Assembly (NCBI GenBank): GCA_027083035.1
Contig: JALWSY010000152.1
Location: forward strand, 1-42,761
Length of the DNA: 42,761 nt
Direction: 5' to 3'
From: Sulfurimonas sp.
GTDB taxonomy: Bacteria; Campylobacterota; Campylobacteria; Campylobacterales; Sulfurimonadaceae
Below the pieces are notes generated by a model. The model was given only the letters and a program-made list of their open reading frames with translations, searched no databases and was not told the origin of the DNA. Every line of letters starts with the position of its first letter. Position 1 is the first letter of the stretch. Shown here piece by piece: positions 19,710 through 29,576 of the stretch. A program made the translations under genes and the position numbers.

Positions 19710-21488
19710 TTATCCTTCTTTGTTAGATAACACTTCAAGTGTCTTCTTGATTGTATCAAGAGCATTTTGTAGCACTACCGTATCCTCAGAGGAGAGAAGT
19801 AGCTCCATCTCTTCTGAAAATGAAGTAACTCGCATATTTTCGCTCATGCCTTTAAGTTTGAGTGTCTCTTGTTGTAAAGTTTCGAAGTTTGCATCGTTGA
19901 GTGCTGTTGCGATTGTTTGAGTAATCATTTCTGCTTCTTCTATATAATCTTTGAAGAGTTCATTGAAACTCTCTATATCTAAACCTATCTCTTGTGCTAC
20001 ACTCTCTTTAGAGTAAGCTACATCTATACTTTGAGAAGACTCTTCACTTATAATGTCATTTTGTGTTTCTGTTTCAGGCTGCGTCTCTGTTTGAATATCT
20101 TCTGCAAAATCTATCTCTGGAGCTAAATCTAACTCCTCTTCACTCTTTTTCTCCTCTACAATATCATTCATAGTAACAGATTCTGTATCTTCTGCTAATT
20201 CAAGAGGCATATCATCGACTTCGTTAAAAGTGTCATCGGCAAGTTCTGGCATCTCTATCTTTTCAGGAACATCTGTATCATCAATTGACAAAGGATCAAT
20301 ATAAAGATCATCACTCTTCTGCGATACATCATTGAGTTCTTCGTGAGATGTAGTGTCTGTATTAGGAGTATCTGTAATCTCCTGTTCTACGACAACTTTT
20401 TCACCAGATAATTTAGCAATTATCTTGTAAAAGGTGTCTAAATTACGGTTGATAGTATCAATGTCTGAACTTGTATTTACAATGGTGATAGTTTCAAGGG
20501 CATCTTCAATTCTTAAGTTTGCTGCAACACCTTTAAGTTTGTGAGCAAGTATTTTTAGGCTATCTAAATCATTCTCTTGGAGGTGTTTATAGAGGTCATC
20601 TCTAAAATCATTAGCTTGTTCAATAAAGTCTTGAATAAACTCTTCTATTAAATCAAGTGGCAAACCAAGCTCCTCAGAAGCAACATGTGGGTCATACTCA
20701 TAGCCATTATCAAAGTTTTCTTCAACTTTTACTATAGGTGAACTAGGAGAGGCAGTATCTGTTTTTGGTGCCTCTTTGGTAAAGAGGTCATCTTCGAAAT
20801 TATCATCAATATCTATCTCTAATGGAATATCTAAGTTTTCTTCTTCTGTATCATCAAAGCTAATATCGAGTTTTTCTTCTTGATTAATTGGTTGGGAAGT
20901 AACTGTAGGCTCTTTGATAGGGATATCATCATCTAAGGAGATATCAAGAGGTGCTTCGTAAGGATCTGGTGTTACTGTTGGTTTTGGTGTTGCATCATAT
21001 GTATCTGTTATTGTTGCACTAGCAGGTGTAGTTGGCGTACTAAAGTTATCTATTGCTTTCTCATTTTTGCTTGTTGAGAAAATTTCTTGCGGCTCTTGTG
21101 CGTGCAGTGGCACTTCTCTTTGTCTAATATCTCCAGAAATTCTTTCACTTTCTGAAGCACTCAGTTCTCTAAGATTATGTAGCGTTACAAAGTATCCCTT
21201 AGATGAGGGGTTGTCAACTAAATAGGCAGTAGCAATTTGTACGATAGCCGTATAGTTTTTATTATTAACATTTATAATAACTTTTGATTCTTCGTTTGAT
21301 TCGGCACAGGCAATAAAGTCTATCCAGTGTACATGTTTAAAATTATGAACATATCCGGGAGTCTTTACAAACAAATCTGCAAAATCATGCACCTCCGCCC
21401 TAAGTCCACTTAAGTCTTGAAACCCCAAGGTTTTGAGATCTTTCTCATCTATTCCTATAAACTCTTTTTGAAAATTATAAATCAACAT
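19710..21488 (-). CDS. multi-domain HPt protein (N-terminal uncharacterised domain plus two HPt-like domains)
   Basis: 592 aa; HPt1 ILAHKLKGVAANLRI; HPt2-like ETLKLKGMSENMRV; acidic low-complexity linkers. Confidence 0.8.
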   Translation of the reverse strand: MLIYNFQKEFIGIDEKDLKTLGFQDLSGLRAEVHDFADLFVKTPGYVHNFKHVHWIDFIACAESNEESKVIINVNNKNYTAIVQIATAYLVDNPSSKGYFVTLHNLRELSASESERISGDIRQREVPLHAQEPQEIFSTSKNEKAIDNFSTPTTPASATITDTYDATPKPTVTPDPYEAPLDISLDDDIPIKEPTVTSQPINQEEKLDISFDDTEEENLDIPLEIDIDDNFEDDLFTKEAPKTDTASPSSPIVKVEENFDNGYEYDPHVASEELGLPLDLIEEFIQDFIEQANDFRDDLYKHLQENDLDSLKILAHKLKGVAANLRIEDALETITIVNTSSDIDTINRNLDTFYKIIAKLSGEKVVVEQEITDTPNTDTTSHEELNDVSQKSDDLYIDPLSIDDTDVPEKIEMPELADDTFNEVDDMPLELAEDTESVTMNDIVEEKKSEEELDLAPEIDFAEDIQTETQPETETQNDIISEESSQSIDVAYSKESVAQEIGLDIESFNELFKDYIEEAEMITQTIATALNDANFETLQQETLKLKGMSENMRVTSFSEEMELLLSSEDTVVLQNALDTIKKTLEVLSNKEG

Positions 21489-21501
21489 TGCAGACGCCCT
21501 C

Positions 21502-21915
21502 TTATTTTTCTGTTTCTAACATTTTTGCATATTTCTCTTGAACTTCACTAATATTTTTTCTAGAAGCCTCTTTTTTAACGGCAATATAGCCGGTTATCTC
21601 GTCGTTTTCATTTCGAATTGGTAAAATTTCAGTATCAACCCAGTAGTATTTTCCATCTTTACGCAGGTTTTTTATCAACCCATTCCAAGCTTGACCACCA
21701 GAAATTGTCTCCCACATGCGTCTAAATTCTGCTTTAGGCATATCTGGATGTCTTATGATATTGTGAGGTTGTCCCACAAGTTCATCCCTTGAATATCCAG
21801 AAACCTTACAGAATGCTCTATTTGCGTATGTAATAATGCCTTGCAAATCTGTTTGACTGATTATTGCATCACCATCTATCATATACTCTTCATTAATCGG
21901 TGTGATAGTACCCAT
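21502..21915 (-). CDS. PAS domain protein, Aer/CetB-like
   Basis: 137 aa; IITYANRAFCKVSGYSRDELVGQPHNIIRHPDMPKAEFRRMWETISGGQAWNGLIKNLRKDGKYYWVDTEILPI, typical Aer-type PAS. Confidence 0.88.
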   Translation of the reverse strand: MGTITPINEEYMIDGDAIISQTDLQGIITYANRAFCKVSGYSRDELVGQPHNIIRHPDMPKAEFRRMWETISGGQAWNGLIKNLRKDGKYYWVDTEILPIRNENDEITGYIAVKKEASRKNISEVQEKYAKMLETEK

Positions 21916-21974
21916 AAAAAAACCTTAAAAACTAGAATCGGCACAAATATAACATAAACAAAGCAAAATAAAAC

Positions 21975-23777
21975 TTAGTTATAAAAGTTTTTGATAGTTT
22001 TCGCGTCTTTTTTGCTTAAAATTGTACAAATTTCCTCATAACTTACTTTTTTGAGTGCCTCGAAGGTGCCAAAATGGTTGAGAAGTTTAATAACTTTTGC
22101 TTGCGAGATGCCATGAAGAGAGAGGAGTTGACTCTCTTGATCGAGCTTGAGTTTTGTTTTTTTATGAAAAGTGATAGCCGCTCTATGTGCTTCATCTCTT
22201 AGATTTTGTACCCATTGGAGTCTTTTATCACTATTTTTAAGTCGAAAACTCTCCTCCTTTGTGTAGATAATATCATTGGCTTTTCCTTTTGCGCGATGCG
22301 CTTTTGCATCAACTTTCTCTTTAGATATAGCGATAACATCAAGGTAGATACCATAAGAGTCAAGGATTTCGAGGGCAAGTTTGAGGAGCGTAGCGCCTCC
22401 ATCAAGAATCCAAAGATCAGGTGGAGAGTTCTTCTCAAAACTCGCTACTCGTCTTGAGAGCGTCTCACGCATTTGTGCATACTCATCTCTGGCTTCAAGA
22501 TGGTAGGTTCGATAGGATTTTTTATCAAACTTGCCACTCTCAAAGACAACCATCGCACCAACAGTTGCAACTCCAGAGATATGAGAGTTATCAAAGATTT
22601 CTACTCGGGATGGAACTCTGGTTAGTTTACAAAGTTCTTGAATTTGTAGCGGAATCGCTAAAAAATCCTCTTTTTTATCTTTTTTGAGAAGTTCGTTTGC
22701 ATTAAGCATTGCGAGATCTATCAGATCTTTGCGTTTTCCCCGTTTGGGAGCAAATAGTTTTGCCTTTTTTTCAAAAACCCTGCTCAAATGCTCCTCTAAA
22801 CTCTTCTGTGCCTCTATCTCTTTGCCAAGAAGAATAGGTGCAATGATAGGAGGCTTCTCCTCTTTATAAAAATCTAAAATAGCACGAAGATAGAGTTCAT
22901 CAGCATCGTAAGCATCTGTAATGTTAACAAAGTCATGTGAAGAGGAGATGATTTTTCCCTTGCGCATAAAGATACGCACGACCACTGCTCTTTTTAAACT
23001 GTTCTGCACGACAAAGATATCATAGTTCTCATCGGTAGCAAAGTCAATTTCACTTTTTATCTGTGATCGTTCGATTCGCTCAATCCTGTCTCGAAGCTCT
23101 GCCGCCTCTTCAAAGCGCATCTCCTCTGCATAAAACTCCATTTTTGTCTGCAGTTTTTTAATAAGCTCTTTTTTATTTGTTATAAGTGCAGTCGCTAGGG
23201 CAACCTCTTGGCTGTAACGCTCTTGCGATACTGGAAGTTCACAAGGTCCAAGGCATTTTTCTATCTGATAGTAGAGACAGAGTTGATGTGAACTCAGACA
23301 AGACTTTTTTTGTACCAACTTGCAAATCTCATACAGAGAGTCTAAAATATCTCTTGCACCAACGGAGTAGGGACCATAGTAGGTAATATCTCTACTTGGT
23401 AATATTTTACGAGTGATATCAAATCGGGGATACTTTTGCGAATAATCTATGTAAATGTAAGGATAAGTCTTGTCATCTCTAAGTAGTATGTTATACTTTG
23501 GATTGAGCTGTTTTATAAGAGAGTTCTCTAAAATGAGTGCATCATGTTCACTTTTTACGACGATGTAGTTAAGTGAAACACTCTGTTCTATCATAGATTT
23601 GATGCGTTGTGAGAGATTTGGATTTGGTCTGAGTTCAGGCGTAAATTGCCAATAACTCTTTACTCTGTTACTAAGATTTTTTGCCTTACCGATATAGAGG
23701 AGATGTCCATCTTTGTTAAAATATTGATAGATTCCGGGTTCAGCTGGAAGCTGTTGGATAGTCTCAAGAAGTTGCAT
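21975..23777 (-). CDS. uvrC: excinuclease ABC subunit C
   Basis: Start moved from 23933 to the ATG at 23777: [74 protein letters not shown]. Confidence 0.95.
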   Translation of the reverse strand: MQLLETIQQLPAEPGIYQYFNKDGHLLYIGKAKNLSNRVKSYWQFTPELRPNPNLSQRIKSMIEQSVSLNYIVVKSEHDALILENSLIKQLNPKYNILLRDDKTYPYIYIDYSQKYPRFDITRKILPSRDITYYGPYSVGARDILDSLYEICKLVQKKSCLSSHQLCLYYQIEKCLGPCELPVSQERYSQEVALATALITNKKELIKKLQTKMEFYAEEMRFEEAAELRDRIERIERSQIKSEIDFATDENYDIFVVQNSLKRAVVVRIFMRKGKIISSSHDFVNITDAYDADELYLRAILDFYKEEKPPIIAPILLGKEIEAQKSLEEHLSRVFEKKAKLFAPKRGKRKDLIDLAMLNANELLKKDKKEDFLAIPLQIQELCKLTRVPSRVEIFDNSHISGVATVGAMVVFESGKFDKKSYRTYHLEARDEYAQMRETLSRRVASFEKNSPPDLWILDGGATLLKLALEILDSYGIYLDVIAISKEKVDAKAHRAKGKANDIIYTKEESFRLKNSDKRLQWVQNLRDEAHRAAITFHKKTKLKLDQESQLLSLHGISQAKVIKLLNHFGTFEALKKVSYEEICTILSKKDAKTIKNFYN

Positions 23778-24213
23778 TTTGATTCTCTCTGATGATATTT
23801 TGAATACTTTTGGCAAGTGCATATAATTTTGCATCTTTAATCCCAATGGTAAAATCCCCCTTTGCGCGTTCAGGGTAAAGAGGGTTTTTTTTTGGAGTAA
23901 AGAGTATCTCTTTTTGTGGTGTATGCGTAACAAATGCTTTAATATCAGAGATTAAAGTGTCACTACACTCCTCTGGAGTATAGAAGTTTAAAGCACTTTT
24001 AATACTTTGTATACTATTATCAAACTCTTGTTTGGCACCGGGGTGATTGAGAACGAAAAAAAGTATATCATTCTTGATGTAGGCAAATTTTATCATCTTT
24101 TGAAGAGCGGGGCTAAATGTGGACTCTATGCGTTTGATGCATTTATGTTTGGCGAGTCTAGAGAATTGGGGTTTATTTTGAAGATTAGTAATAATGTCTT
24201 GAGCATTTTTCAT
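23764..24213 (-). CDS. DciA/DUF721-like protein
   Basis: 149 aa; DUF721-like region ([43 protein letters not shown]); overlaps the uvrC start. Confidence 0.6.
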   Translation of the reverse strand: MKNAQDIITNLQNKPQFSRLAKHKCIKRIESTFSPALQKMIKFAYIKNDILFFVLNHPGAKQEFDNSIQSIKSALNFYTPEECSDTLISDIKAFVTHTPQKEILFTPKKNPLYPERAKGDFTIGIKDAKLYALAKSIQNIIRENQNATS

Positions 24214-24372
24214 ACGCTTATTATAGCAAGCTTTTTGTTAAGCCTAAATGGTTGTGGGTATAAAGCTGACCCATATTATCAAAAAGAAGTGCCTCATGGT
24301 GATAAGAGTGTCGAGTTTATTTTAGAAAAAAAAGAGATACAGATGAAAGAAAACAATGCGAGTTGTCAATAA
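24178..24372 (+). CDS. small lipoprotein (LptM-like)
   Basis: Probable TTG start: (M)[46 protein letters not shown]; lipobox LSLNGC. The track ORF (24007) is longer, but its 5' part is antisense to the DciA-like gene. Confidence 0.6.
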   Translation: MKISNNVLSIFHTLIIASFLLSLNGCGYKADPYYQKEVPHGDKSVEFILEKKEIQMKENNASCQ

Positions 24373-25823
24373 TGGTGCAGTATGATGTCATAATAATTGG
24401 AGCAGGGGTAGCAGGGCTGTATGCTGCTATGAAGCTTCCAAAAGAGAAGAAGGTGCTTATAATAAATAAGCGAGAGACCTTTAAGTGTAATACCTTTTAC
24501 GCACAAGGAGGGGTGGCACTCGCTCGTGATGCAGAAGATATTCCTGTACATATTCAAGATACATTAGATGCTGGTGATGGTCTCTGTGATAAGGAGGCTG
24601 TTGCAGTATTGAGTCAATACTCACGAGAGGTTATAGATGATTTGGTAGCGCATGGATTTGCCTTTGATAGAGATGACGCAGGGGAGCTTCTTTACACGAA
24701 AGAGGCTGCACACTCTTGTGAGCGTATCTTGCATGCAGGAGGGGACGCAACTGGTCGTTATCTGCATCACTTTTTACTCTCTCAAAATGAACACGCTATG
24801 CTTGGAGATGCAAGGGTAGTTGATTTGCTTATTAAAGATGGTGCCTGTTATGGAGTGACTGTTTTAGATCATCGAGAGCGACGCAATCTCTATGCAAAAG
24901 ATGTGATTATAGCGAGTGGTGGTGTAGGTTCTCTCTTTGAGTTTCATACAAATGCACCCTGCATTAGTGCGGATATTCAGGGACTCTGTATTGAGAAGGG
25001 CATTCCTCTTGATAGAATGGAGATGTTGCAGTTTCATCCCACTGTATTTGTAAACTCTAACAATGCCCAAAAGATGTTACTCACAGAGGCTCTGCGTGGT
25101 GAGGGAGCGACTATTGAGGATGAGAATGGCAAACGCTTTTTGTTTGAGTATGATGCACGAGGGGAACTTGCATCAAGGGATATAGTCAGTAAGTCAATTT
25201 ATCTCTACAAAAAGAAAACAGGACTACAGGTCTATTTGGCATTTAAGAATTTTGATGTAGAGTATTTTGAAAAGCGCTTTCCAAATATCTGTAAAAATTT
25301 GCGTGCTTTAGGTTTTAATGTGCCTACGCAACGAGTTCCTATATCTCCGGCATTTCACTATGCCATAGGTGGTATTAGAAGTAATCTTAAAGGGAGAGTT
25401 CCAAGTGTAAAAAATCTTTATGCAATAGGAGAAGTTGCATCAACGCGTGTTCACGGTGCAAATAGACTAGCTTCAAACTCTCTTTTAGAGGGGTTAGTTT
25501 TTGCTAAGCGTGCGGTTACTGATATCTTAGAGCAAGAAGATGTAGAGAAGGATTTTATAGAATTTGCTTTAGAAAAGAGGGTAATGAGTCTTAAAGAGGA
25601 TAAAGTTAAAAAAGATCAACTGCGTCGTATTATGTGGGAAAATGTATCTATTATTCGAACAAAAAGAGGCTTAAATGATGCTTTTGAAGCAATTAATGCT
25701 CTTTTAAATGAAAATATTGGTACACTTTTAAAATTTCGTTTATTAACGGCTAGAAATATTGTCCAAGGGGCAATTGCTAGGGAGAAATCAATCGGTGTAC
25801 ATACTATAGAAGAGGAGATATAA
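24372..25823 (+). CDS. nadB: L-aspartate oxidase
   Basis: MVQYDVIIIGAGVAGLYAAMKLP; YAQGGVALA; FHPTVF; RGEGATI; HYAIGGI; ASTRVHGANRLASNSLLEGLVF. Confidence 0.93.
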   Translation: MVQYDVIIIGAGVAGLYAAMKLPKEKKVLIINKRETFKCNTFYAQGGVALARDAEDIPVHIQDTLDAGDGLCDKEAVAVLSQYSREVIDDLVAHGFAFDRDDAGELLYTKEAAHSCERILHAGGDATGRYLHHFLLSQNEHAMLGDARVVDLLIKDGACYGVTVLDHRERRNLYAKDVIIASGGVGSLFEFHTNAPCISADIQGLCIEKGIPLDRMEMLQFHPTVFVNSNNAQKMLLTEALRGEGATIEDENGKRFLFEYDARGELASRDIVSKSIYLYKKKTGLQVYLAFKNFDVEYFEKRFPNICKNLRALGFNVPTQRVPISPAFHYAIGGIRSNLKGRVPSVKNLYAIGEVASTRVHGANRLASNSLLEGLVFAKRAVTDILEQEDVEKDFIEFALEKRVMSLKEDKVKKDQLRRIMWENVSIIRTKRGLNDAFEAINALLNENIGTLLKFRLLTARNIVQGAIAREKSIGVHTIEEEI

Positions 25824-27169
25824 TGGAACAATCAACAGTCGTCGCACAGCAGATTGCAGAACAAGCGGCAATGGATGTAAACTTAGCTACTACATGGGTA
25901 GGTTGGTTAGGTTTAGCTGTCTTTGTAATAGCGTATTATTTTATTGCTACAGAGGATAAATATGAGATAAACAAAGCAAAACCTGCACTCTTCGCAGGTA
26001 CATTTATGTTTATGCTTATAGGGATTTATTTTTCAATTAACGGCATGAATCCTGACCCCCTTCATGATGAATTAGAACATCTTATTTTAGAAATTGCTGA
26101 GATATTCTTTTTCTTACTTGTCGCTATGACCTATATTGAAACACTTATAGAGAGGGGTGTCTTTGATTTGATGAAGTATAAACTCGTCTCTAAGGGATAT
26201 ACTTATAAAAAGCTCTTTTGGCTTACGGGTCTCTTAGCATTTTTTATCTCCCCTGTAGCAGATAACTTAACAACGGCACTTATCCTCTCTACAGTTTTGT
26301 TTACGATTGATAAGAAAAATCTTGCATTTTTGGTTCCGGGTGCGATAAATATCGTAGTTGCAGCAAATGCAGGTGGTGCATGGTCCCCTTTTGGAGATAT
26401 TACGACGCTTATGGCGTGGACGGCAAACAAGGGAGAGTTTGTCGATTTCCTATACCTTTTTCCTGCTTCAGTTGTGGGGTGGGGTGTTACAGCATTTTTA
26501 CTTAGTATGTCGGTACCAAGCGGACAGCCCCCTTTTGATGCATCTACAGAAGAGAAACCAAAGGTGCTTGATGGTGGAATGGGTGTAACCTATTTAGGTG
26601 TTGGAACTATCGTAACCGCAGTTCTTGGACATCAGTTTTTTCACTTTCCAGCGATGTGGGGAATGATGTTTGGTATGGCTGTATTAAAACTCTACTCCAT
26701 CCATCTTCAAAAGAGTGGTCAGAATGGATTTAATATCTATGTGAATATGCAAAAGGTTGAAAATGATACGCTTCTTTTCTTCTTTGGTATTCTCTCAGCA
26801 GTTGGAGCATTGCACTTTTTAGGTTTCTTACATTATATTCACAATGTATATGAAGTGGCTGGAGCAACGTTCACAAATATTGGTGTTGGTTTTCTTTCTG
26901 CAATTGTAGATAATGTCCCTGTAATGAGTGCTATCTTAAAATCCTCTCCAGATATGGATATAGCACAATGGATGCTTGTTACTATGACTGCAGGTATCGG
27001 TGGTAGTCTTATCTCTTTTGGTTCTGCCGCAGGTGTTGGTGTTATGGGCAGACTTCATGGAATCTATACTTTTGGTTCCCATATGAAACATGCATGGACT
27101 ATCTTGGTTGGTTACCTCGTTTCCATCTCAATCTGGTATGTTCAATTTGAAATTATGGGGCTTTACTAA
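25823..27169 (+). CDS. nhaD: NhaD-type Na+/H+ antiporter
   Basis: 448 aa polytopic; SPVADNLTTALI, NAGGAWSPFGDITTLM, AIVDNVPVMSAI. Confidence 0.9.
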   Translation: MEQSTVVAQQIAEQAAMDVNLATTWVGWLGLAVFVIAYYFIATEDKYEINKAKPALFAGTFMFMLIGIYFSINGMNPDPLHDELEHLILEIAEIFFFLLVAMTYIETLIERGVFDLMKYKLVSKGYTYKKLFWLTGLLAFFISPVADNLTTALILSTVLFTIDKKNLAFLVPGAINIVVAANAGGAWSPFGDITTLMAWTANKGEFVDFLYLFPASVVGWGVTAFLLSMSVPSGQPPFDASTEEKPKVLDGGMGVTYLGVGTIVTAVLGHQFFHFPAMWGMMFGMAVLKLYSIHLQKSGQNGFNIYVNMQKVENDTLLFFFGILSAVGALHFLGFLHYIHNVYEVAGATFTNIGVGFLSAIVDNVPVMSAILKSSPDMDIAQWMLVTMTAGIGGSLISFGSAAGVGVMGRLHGIYTFGSHMKHAWTILVGYLVSISIWYVQFEIMGLY

Positions 27170-27184
27170 GCATCTCTAAAGCCG

Positions 27185-27209
27185 CTATCTCCTTTAAGAA
27201 AGGAGATAG
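27185..27209. repeat. perfect inverted repeat downstream of nhaD (possible transcript-end hairpin)
   Basis: ctatctccttt-aag-aaaggagatag, 11 bp stem; no immediate T-run. Confidence 0.5.
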
Positions 27210-27284
27210 ATACCATAAAACCAAATATTAATCTTTTTTTTGCTATTCTTACACAACTAATACTATTTTTTTAAAGGTTTCTCC

Positions 27285-28835
27285 ATGACAAATGTTAGCA
27301 TCATCGTTCTTGATTTTGGTTCTCAATACACACAACTTATAGCGCGCCGTCTTCGTGAAGACAAAATTTATTGTGAAATTCTTCCTTACCACGCATCTCT
27401 TGAAGATATAAAGGCTAAAAATCCTAAAGGGATTATTCTCTCAGGTGGTCCATCTTCTGTTTACAATGAAGATGCCTATGAGGTAGATCAGGGTGTTTAC
27501 TCTATGGGTGTCCCTGTCCTTGGTATCTGTTATGGTATGCAGAGAATAGCTGTAGATTTTGGTGGGAGTGTAGTTCGTTCAGACCATCATGAGTATGGAA
27601 AAGCGGAGTTAAATATTTTACATACAGGTGATGCTTGCTCACCACTCTTTAAAGATTGTGATGATGGACGCATCGTGTGGATGAGTCACTCTGATAGAGT
27701 TGAGAGACTTCCTGAGGGTTTCGAGCCGATTGCAGTGAGTGACAACTCTCCTTATGCAGCGATTGCAAATGAAGAGAAGCGTATTTATGCTATGCAGTTT
27801 CATCCAGAGGTACAACACTCTGAAGAGGGGTATTTAATGCTGCGTAACTTTGCAAAAAATATTTGTGGAGTGAGTGAGAAGTGGAAGATGGAGCATTTCT
27901 TAAAAGAGCAGATTAAATCTATCCGTGAAAAAGTAGGTGATGCAAAGGTGCTGTGTGGACTCAGCGGCGGTGTGGACAGCTCTGTTGTGGCTGCTATGCT
28001 CTATGAGGCGATAGGAGATCAGCTTATCCCTGTTTTTGTAGATAATGGACTCCTTAGAAAGGGTGAGAGAGAGCAGGTTGAAGAGGTCTTTAAAATCAAT
28101 CTCAAAGCACCTTTAGTTGTTGCTGATGCACAGGAACTTTTTTTAGGACGCCTTGCAGGAGTAACAAATCCTGAAGAGAAGCGTAAAATTATTGGGCATA
28201 CTTTTATAGAGGTTTTTGAGCAAGAGGCTAAGAAACATGATGGTATCAAATTCTTGGCACAAGGTACACTCTATCCTGATGTTATCGAGTCTATCTCTGT
28301 AAATGGTCCATCAGAGGTTATCAAGTCACACCACAATGTCGGTGGACTTCCTGATTGGATGGATTTTGAGCTTATTGAGCCACTTCGTGAACTCTTTAAA
28401 GACGAGGTGCGTAAAATTGGACTTGAACTTGGTTTACCATCAGATATGATTAACCGTCATCCATTCCCCGGACCGGGTTTAGCGATTCGTATTATGGGGG
28501 ATGTAAATGTTCCTGATTTGAACCTGCTCCGTGAGGCAGATGTAATTTTACTTGATGAGCTTAAGGCGAGTGGTTACTATGCAAAAACATGGCAGGCGTT
28601 TGCTGTTCTTTTAAATGTAAAATCTGTTGGTGTTATGGGTGATAACAGAACTTATGATAATACAGTATGTGTACGTGTAGTAGAGGCAGTTGATGGGATG
28701 ACAGCGACATTTGCGCATCTTCCTCATGACCTTTTAGAGAGAATCTCTCGTCGCATCATTAATGAAGTAGATGGTATTAACAGAGTTGTTTATGATATCT
28801 CAAGTAAGCCACCTGCAACTATTGAGTGGGAGTAG
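27285..28835 (+). CDS. guaA: GMP synthase (glutamine-hydrolysing)
   Basis: 516 aa; [47 protein letters not shown]-terminal KPPATIEWE. Confidence 0.98.
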   Translation: MTNVSIIVLDFGSQYTQLIARRLREDKIYCEILPYHASLEDIKAKNPKGIILSGGPSSVYNEDAYEVDQGVYSMGVPVLGICYGMQRIAVDFGGSVVRSDHHEYGKAELNILHTGDACSPLFKDCDDGRIVWMSHSDRVERLPEGFEPIAVSDNSPYAAIANEEKRIYAMQFHPEVQHSEEGYLMLRNFAKNICGVSEKWKMEHFLKEQIKSIREKVGDAKVLCGLSGGVDSSVVAAMLYEAIGDQLIPVFVDNGLLRKGEREQVEEVFKINLKAPLVVADAQELFLGRLAGVTNPEEKRKIIGHTFIEVFEQEAKKHDGIKFLAQGTLYPDVIESISVNGPSEVIKSHHNVGGLPDWMDFELIEPLRELFKDEVRKIGLELGLPSDMINRHPFPGPGLAIRIMGDVNVPDLNLLREADVILLDELKASGYYAKTWQAFAVLLNVKSVGVMGDNRTYDNTVCVRVVEAVDGMTATFAHLPHDLLERISRRIINEVDGINRVVYDISSKPPATIEWE

Positions 28836-28894
28836 TCGTTTTTTAAAGGGAGAGAGCAACTCTCTCCTCCATGAACTCCTCTAAAATTAAAACC

Positions 28895-29530
28895 ATGAAA
28901 ACAATTTATCTCTTCTCTATTGCATCACATCCAAAAGCTAGACACATAAATCCACTAAAAATTACTTTATTAAAGCCTGAGATAGATTTTACTCAATATG
29001 ATAATATCATTATTACATCACAACAAGCCACAAAGGCTCTAAAACAGTATAATGCAGAGGAGTATTTAGATAAATCTGCTTTGTGCATATCACAAAAGAG
29101 TGCTGCAGCATTTAGGAAGATAGGAGGAGAGGTTTTAGCCATTGGGGATGGATATGGAGACAATTTAACGGGATTAATTCGAGAGTATCCAAAAAAGAAA
29201 AAGTGGCTCTACCTTCGTGCTGCTAAGATTGCAAGTGATTTTGTAGTGCAATGTAGAGAGGAAGGCTATAGAATTGATGAAGCAGTTGTTTATAAAAGTG
29301 AGTGTTCTGAGAAGTTGAAAAACATTCAAGTTTCAAAAGAAGCAATACTTATTTTTACCTCACCTTCAAGTATAGAGTGCTTCTTGCATCATAATCAAAT
29401 AGAGCCTACTCATAAAGTAATTGTTATAGGTGAGAGTAGTGCTAAAAGTCTTCCGACTTCCATAAAACCAATCATATCTAAAGAGAAGAGTATAGAAGCG
29501 TGTATGAATTTAGCTTTGGAAATAATATGA
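28895..29530 (+). CDS. hemD: uroporphyrinogen-III synthase (HemD-like)
   Basis: MKTIYLFSIASHPKA...NIIITSQQATKAL...LYLRAAKIASDF...AILIFTSPSSIECFL, HemD-like layout; internal ATG chosen as start. Confidence 0.75.
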   Translation: MKTIYLFSIASHPKARHINPLKITLLKPEIDFTQYDNIIITSQQATKALKQYNAEEYLDKSALCISQKSAAAFRKIGGEVLAIGDGYGDNLTGLIREYPKKKKWLYLRAAKIASDFVVQCREEGYRIDEAVVYKSECSEKLKNIQVSKEAILIFTSPSSIECFLHHNQIEPTHKVIVIGESSAKSLPTSIKPIISKEKSIEACMNLALEII

Positions 29531-29576
29531 TGCAGAATTTTGCTATAATAGTGTCCAATTATTTTAAAGGGATAGT

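Noticed and set aside
23778-23933. N-terminal 52-residue extension of uvrC in the ORF track
   Set aside because: Non-homologous sequence; UvrC normally begins at [20 protein letters not shown], and the extension overlaps the DciA-like gene.
24007-24177. 5' extension of the lipoprotein ORF on the plus strand
   Set aside because: Antisense to the DciA-like coding region; a lipoprotein signal peptide only fits a start near 24178.
28849-28867. ggagagag-caa-ctctctcc hairpin after guaA as a rho-independent terminator
   Set aside because: The stem is real but has no following T-run on either strand; not called as a terminator.
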